Source of the DNA: Myxacorys almedinensis A
Lineage (GTDB): Bacteria; Cyanobacteriota; Cyanobacteriia; Leptolyngbyales; Leptolyngbyaceae
Reading direction: 5' to 3'
Length of the DNA stretch: 64,000 nucleotides
Assembly: GCF_010091945.1 (NCBI RefSeq)
Contig: NZ_WVIE01000018.1
Span: 40,124-104,123 of the forward strand
Within the stretch, counting starts at the first letter, position 1; the number at the start of each line of letters is the position of its first letter. The position numbers and the translations under genes were made by a program. This document shows, piece after piece, positions 62,502-64,000 of the stretch. Below the pieces are notes generated by a model that was not told the DNA's origin, did no database searches, and saw nothing but the letters and a program-made list of their open reading frames with translations.

Positions 62502-63863
62502 TTAAAGCTGGTTAACCTGCTCAATGATAGAGGTCAACTTTTCGCGATCGCGGTTTGCCACCAGTTTCGATGGAGCCGCTTGAGCCACTCCCCACCGGCT
62601 AACTAGCGATCGCAGGAGTGCCTCTTGCTCAGCACGGAACCCATCTAAATTTTCGCCGCCGCCATTCATCACAACAAACCACACCACGCCCTGCTCACGC
62701 GTCGGAAACGCCCCTGCTAGAGCACTAACCGCATTTAAGCTGCCAGATTTTGTCACGGTTTGGGCAGGCAAATTGCGCGTTTCCAAAATCCCGGTGTCTT
62801 GCCCAACCACAGCAAAGATGTCTGCAATGTTCAGGCTTTTTGGCTCAAGATACCGCTCGATCGCCAGAAACATTGAGCAGACCGCGCGAGGAGAAATGCG
62901 GTTCTCGACAGCCAAGCCTGAGCCATTGACTAGCACAACTTCTGCTTGGGGAACGCCCGCTGCCTGAGCCGCTTTATACGAGACAATTTTTGCGCCCCCT
63001 ACCGAACTAGCAACAATTTCTGCCATCAAATTATTGCTATAGCGGTTCATCCTTTTCAGCAGTTCTGCAAGCGGCAACGATTGATGTTTGAGCAGCGGCT
63101 TGAAGGTATTGGGAGGTTCTGAGGCGACTTGAACAGTGCCTGCGATCGCAAGCGTGGGTTTTGCAGTGCCAGCAGGCAAGGTTTGATGTTGTTCTACAAC
63201 TTCACCCGACCAGGTTCTAGAATCTAAGCTTTGTTTGAGCAATGCTCCAGCTTTCGCCTGATCTAGCTCAAAGTTCATAAAGAACTGACCCACAACAATC
63301 AGGTTTCCAGTAACTTGCTTGATCTGCATTTGGTTGAGAAGATTACCGACTGCGATCGCTTCTTCCCAAACAAATAATGGATTGTTATTTCCAACAATAA
63401 TTAGATCGCCGTTAACAACGCCATTGTCAACGCTACCGTTTGTTCCAACTAAAGTTTCAAAACGATGATCAACCCCAAACGTTTGCAACGCAGCCAGAGA
63501 CGTTGCCACTTTTGTTAACGATGCGGCTGGTAGTGGAGTAGTGCCCTGATGATTGGCAAGCAACGTAGACCCAGACTGCATCCACACGCCTTGAGCTTGC
63601 CCACTAAACCCTTGATCCGCCAGTTTGCCTAAATATTGCTCGATCGTCGCTGTGGTTTGAGGGTCGGGGTTGCCAGATGCTACAGCAAGCGGACTTTGCA
63701 CCACAGGAGGCACCACAAGTTTACTAACTGCACCCTGAGGATCAGGAGCATTTACCGTGGTGGCGGATGGTTTGTCGTCGCACCCTGTTGCGGTGAGTAA
63801 CAAGCCAGCAAGCAGTGATAGCAACAAGCGGTTTTGATTGCGAAGCTCAGAGACGTTAGGCAT
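62502..63863 (-). CDS. dacB: D-alanyl-D-alanine carboxypeptidase/endopeptidase (PBP4/DacB, S13)
   Basis: A 453-residue penicillin-binding protein. The SxxK motif is S115-L-T-K118, SxN is S276-N-N278 and the third motif is K372-S-G, all in order. The N-terminus has a lipobox (TATGC, C28), so the enzyme is probably anchored as a lipoprotein, not free in the periplasm. S13 enzymes trim peptidoglycan stem peptides. It faces the DUF2171 gene; no clear ribosome site precedes the ATG. Confidence 0.92.
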   Translation of the reverse strand: MPNVSELRNQNRLLLSLLAGLLLTATGCDDKPSATTVNAPDPQGAVSKLVVPPVVQSPLAVASGNPDPQTTATIEQYLGKLADQGFSGQAQGVWMQSGSTLLANHQGTTPLPAASLTKVATSLAALQTFGVDHRFETLVGTNGSVDNGVVNGDLIIVGNNNPLFVWEEAIAVGNLLNQMQIKQVTGNLIVVGQFFMNFELDQAKAGALLKQSLDSRTWSGEVVEQHQTLPAGTAKPTLAIAGTVQVASEPPNTFKPLLKHQSLPLAELLKRMNRYSNNLMAEIVASSVGGAKIVSYKAAQAAGVPQAEVVLVNGSGLAVENRISPRAVCSMFLAIERYLEPKSLNIADIFAVVGQDTGILETRNLPAQTVTKSGSLNAVSALAGAFPTREQGVVWFVVMNGGGENLDGFRAEQEALLRSLVSRWGVAQAAPSKLVANRDREKLTSIIEQVNQL

Positions 63864-63938
63864 GGGAAGGAGGAGGGTAATTTCTTAGTCAGCATTACAG
63901 CTTAGCGCAAATACAACATTCTTATACCAAATCAAAAA

Positions 63939-64000
63939 ATGCCTGCGACAGATAGTGCATTTACGATAAAGCTAAAGCCAGTGACAGAAGCAACGGTTTC
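63939..64000 (+). CDS. possible start of a gene cut by the window edge
   Basis: An open frame from ATG 63939 runs to the end of the window (MPATDSAFTIKLKPVTEATV..). It is A+T-flanked and divergent from dacB with about 75 bp between. Too little is visible to name it. A chance frame is also possible. Confidence 0.35.
   Translation, partial: MPATDSAFTIKLKPVTEATV

Overview
The window is a cyanobacterial chromosome segment. The octamer GCGATCGC (HIP1, the highly iterated palindrome of cyanobacterial genomes) recurs throughout, in genes and between them. The gene set is that of an oxygenic phototroph: zeta-carotene desaturase, a one-helix high-light-inducible protein, a Ycf46-type AAA ATPase, a HetZ-related protein and several cyanobacteria-only families (DUF2808, DUF4330, DUF2232). 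Sucrose synthase, long pentapeptide-repeat proteins and the HetZ-like gene suggest a filamentous lineage, possibly Leptolyngbya-like; the sequence alone does not settle this. No tRNA, rRNA, transposase, prophage or CRISPR array was seen.

Layout. 0-6.5 kb: the start of a cobT-type gene behind two membrane-protein genes, then scattered small genes, a TPR protein and rpiA. 6.7-12.1 kb: sucrose synthase followed by a bifunctional GH65 phosphorylase/beta-phosphoglucomutase, a carbohydrate breakdown pair. 12.2-17.6 kb: an NAD operon on the minus strand, read as pncB, nadD, a Nudix-like NrtR regulator, a MntA/HepT toxin-antitoxin pair, then nadE. mntA, hepT and nadE are chained by ATGA overlaps, and two near-identical promoter/operator modules precede pncB. 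17.6-23.6 kb: a pentapeptide-repeat protein, tyrA, peroxiredoxin, hli with an HLR1-like element, alanine dehydrogenase and an SH3 protein. 23.6-28.7 kb: the conserved cluster rpmH-rnpA-PH domain-yidC-khpB-yceD-ycf46. 28.8-39.2 kb: DUF2808, a HerA-like ATPase, an A+T-rich membrane glycosyltransferase-like gene, a GST, a secreted protein with an internal duplication, an orphan peptide-type ABC permease, an unknown 517-residue protein and a flippase-like membrane protein.

39.5-43.5 kb is an island of small, mostly unrecognised genes: two tandem lipoproteins, an NfeD-like OB protein, a ribbon-helix-helix protein, a membrane protein and a gene remnant. It has unusually clear regulatory DNA, including an 11-bp direct repeat, a hairpin next to a ribosome site, intrinsic terminators, and a TTGACA/TATAGT promoter with a structured leader of about 290 nt. 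43.6-50.3 kb: a very long pentapeptide-repeat protein, larC, a TsaC/YciO-type gene, the HetZ-related gene and a lipoprotein. 50.4-53.9 kb: crtQ (zds) and gnd, separated by a 21-bp tandem array whose units are each exactly seven codons. 54-64 kb: envelope and RNA-modification genes (M48 protease, murF, a long RluA-type synthase, a GT4 glycosyltransferase, a PPC lipoprotein, DUF2171, and dacB).

Most genes are ordinary core cyanobacterial genes. The least explained signals are the heptad-coding 21-bp array, the toxin-antitoxin pair coupled to nadE, the duplicated pncB promoter/operator, and the regulatory DNA of the 39.5-43.5 kb island.
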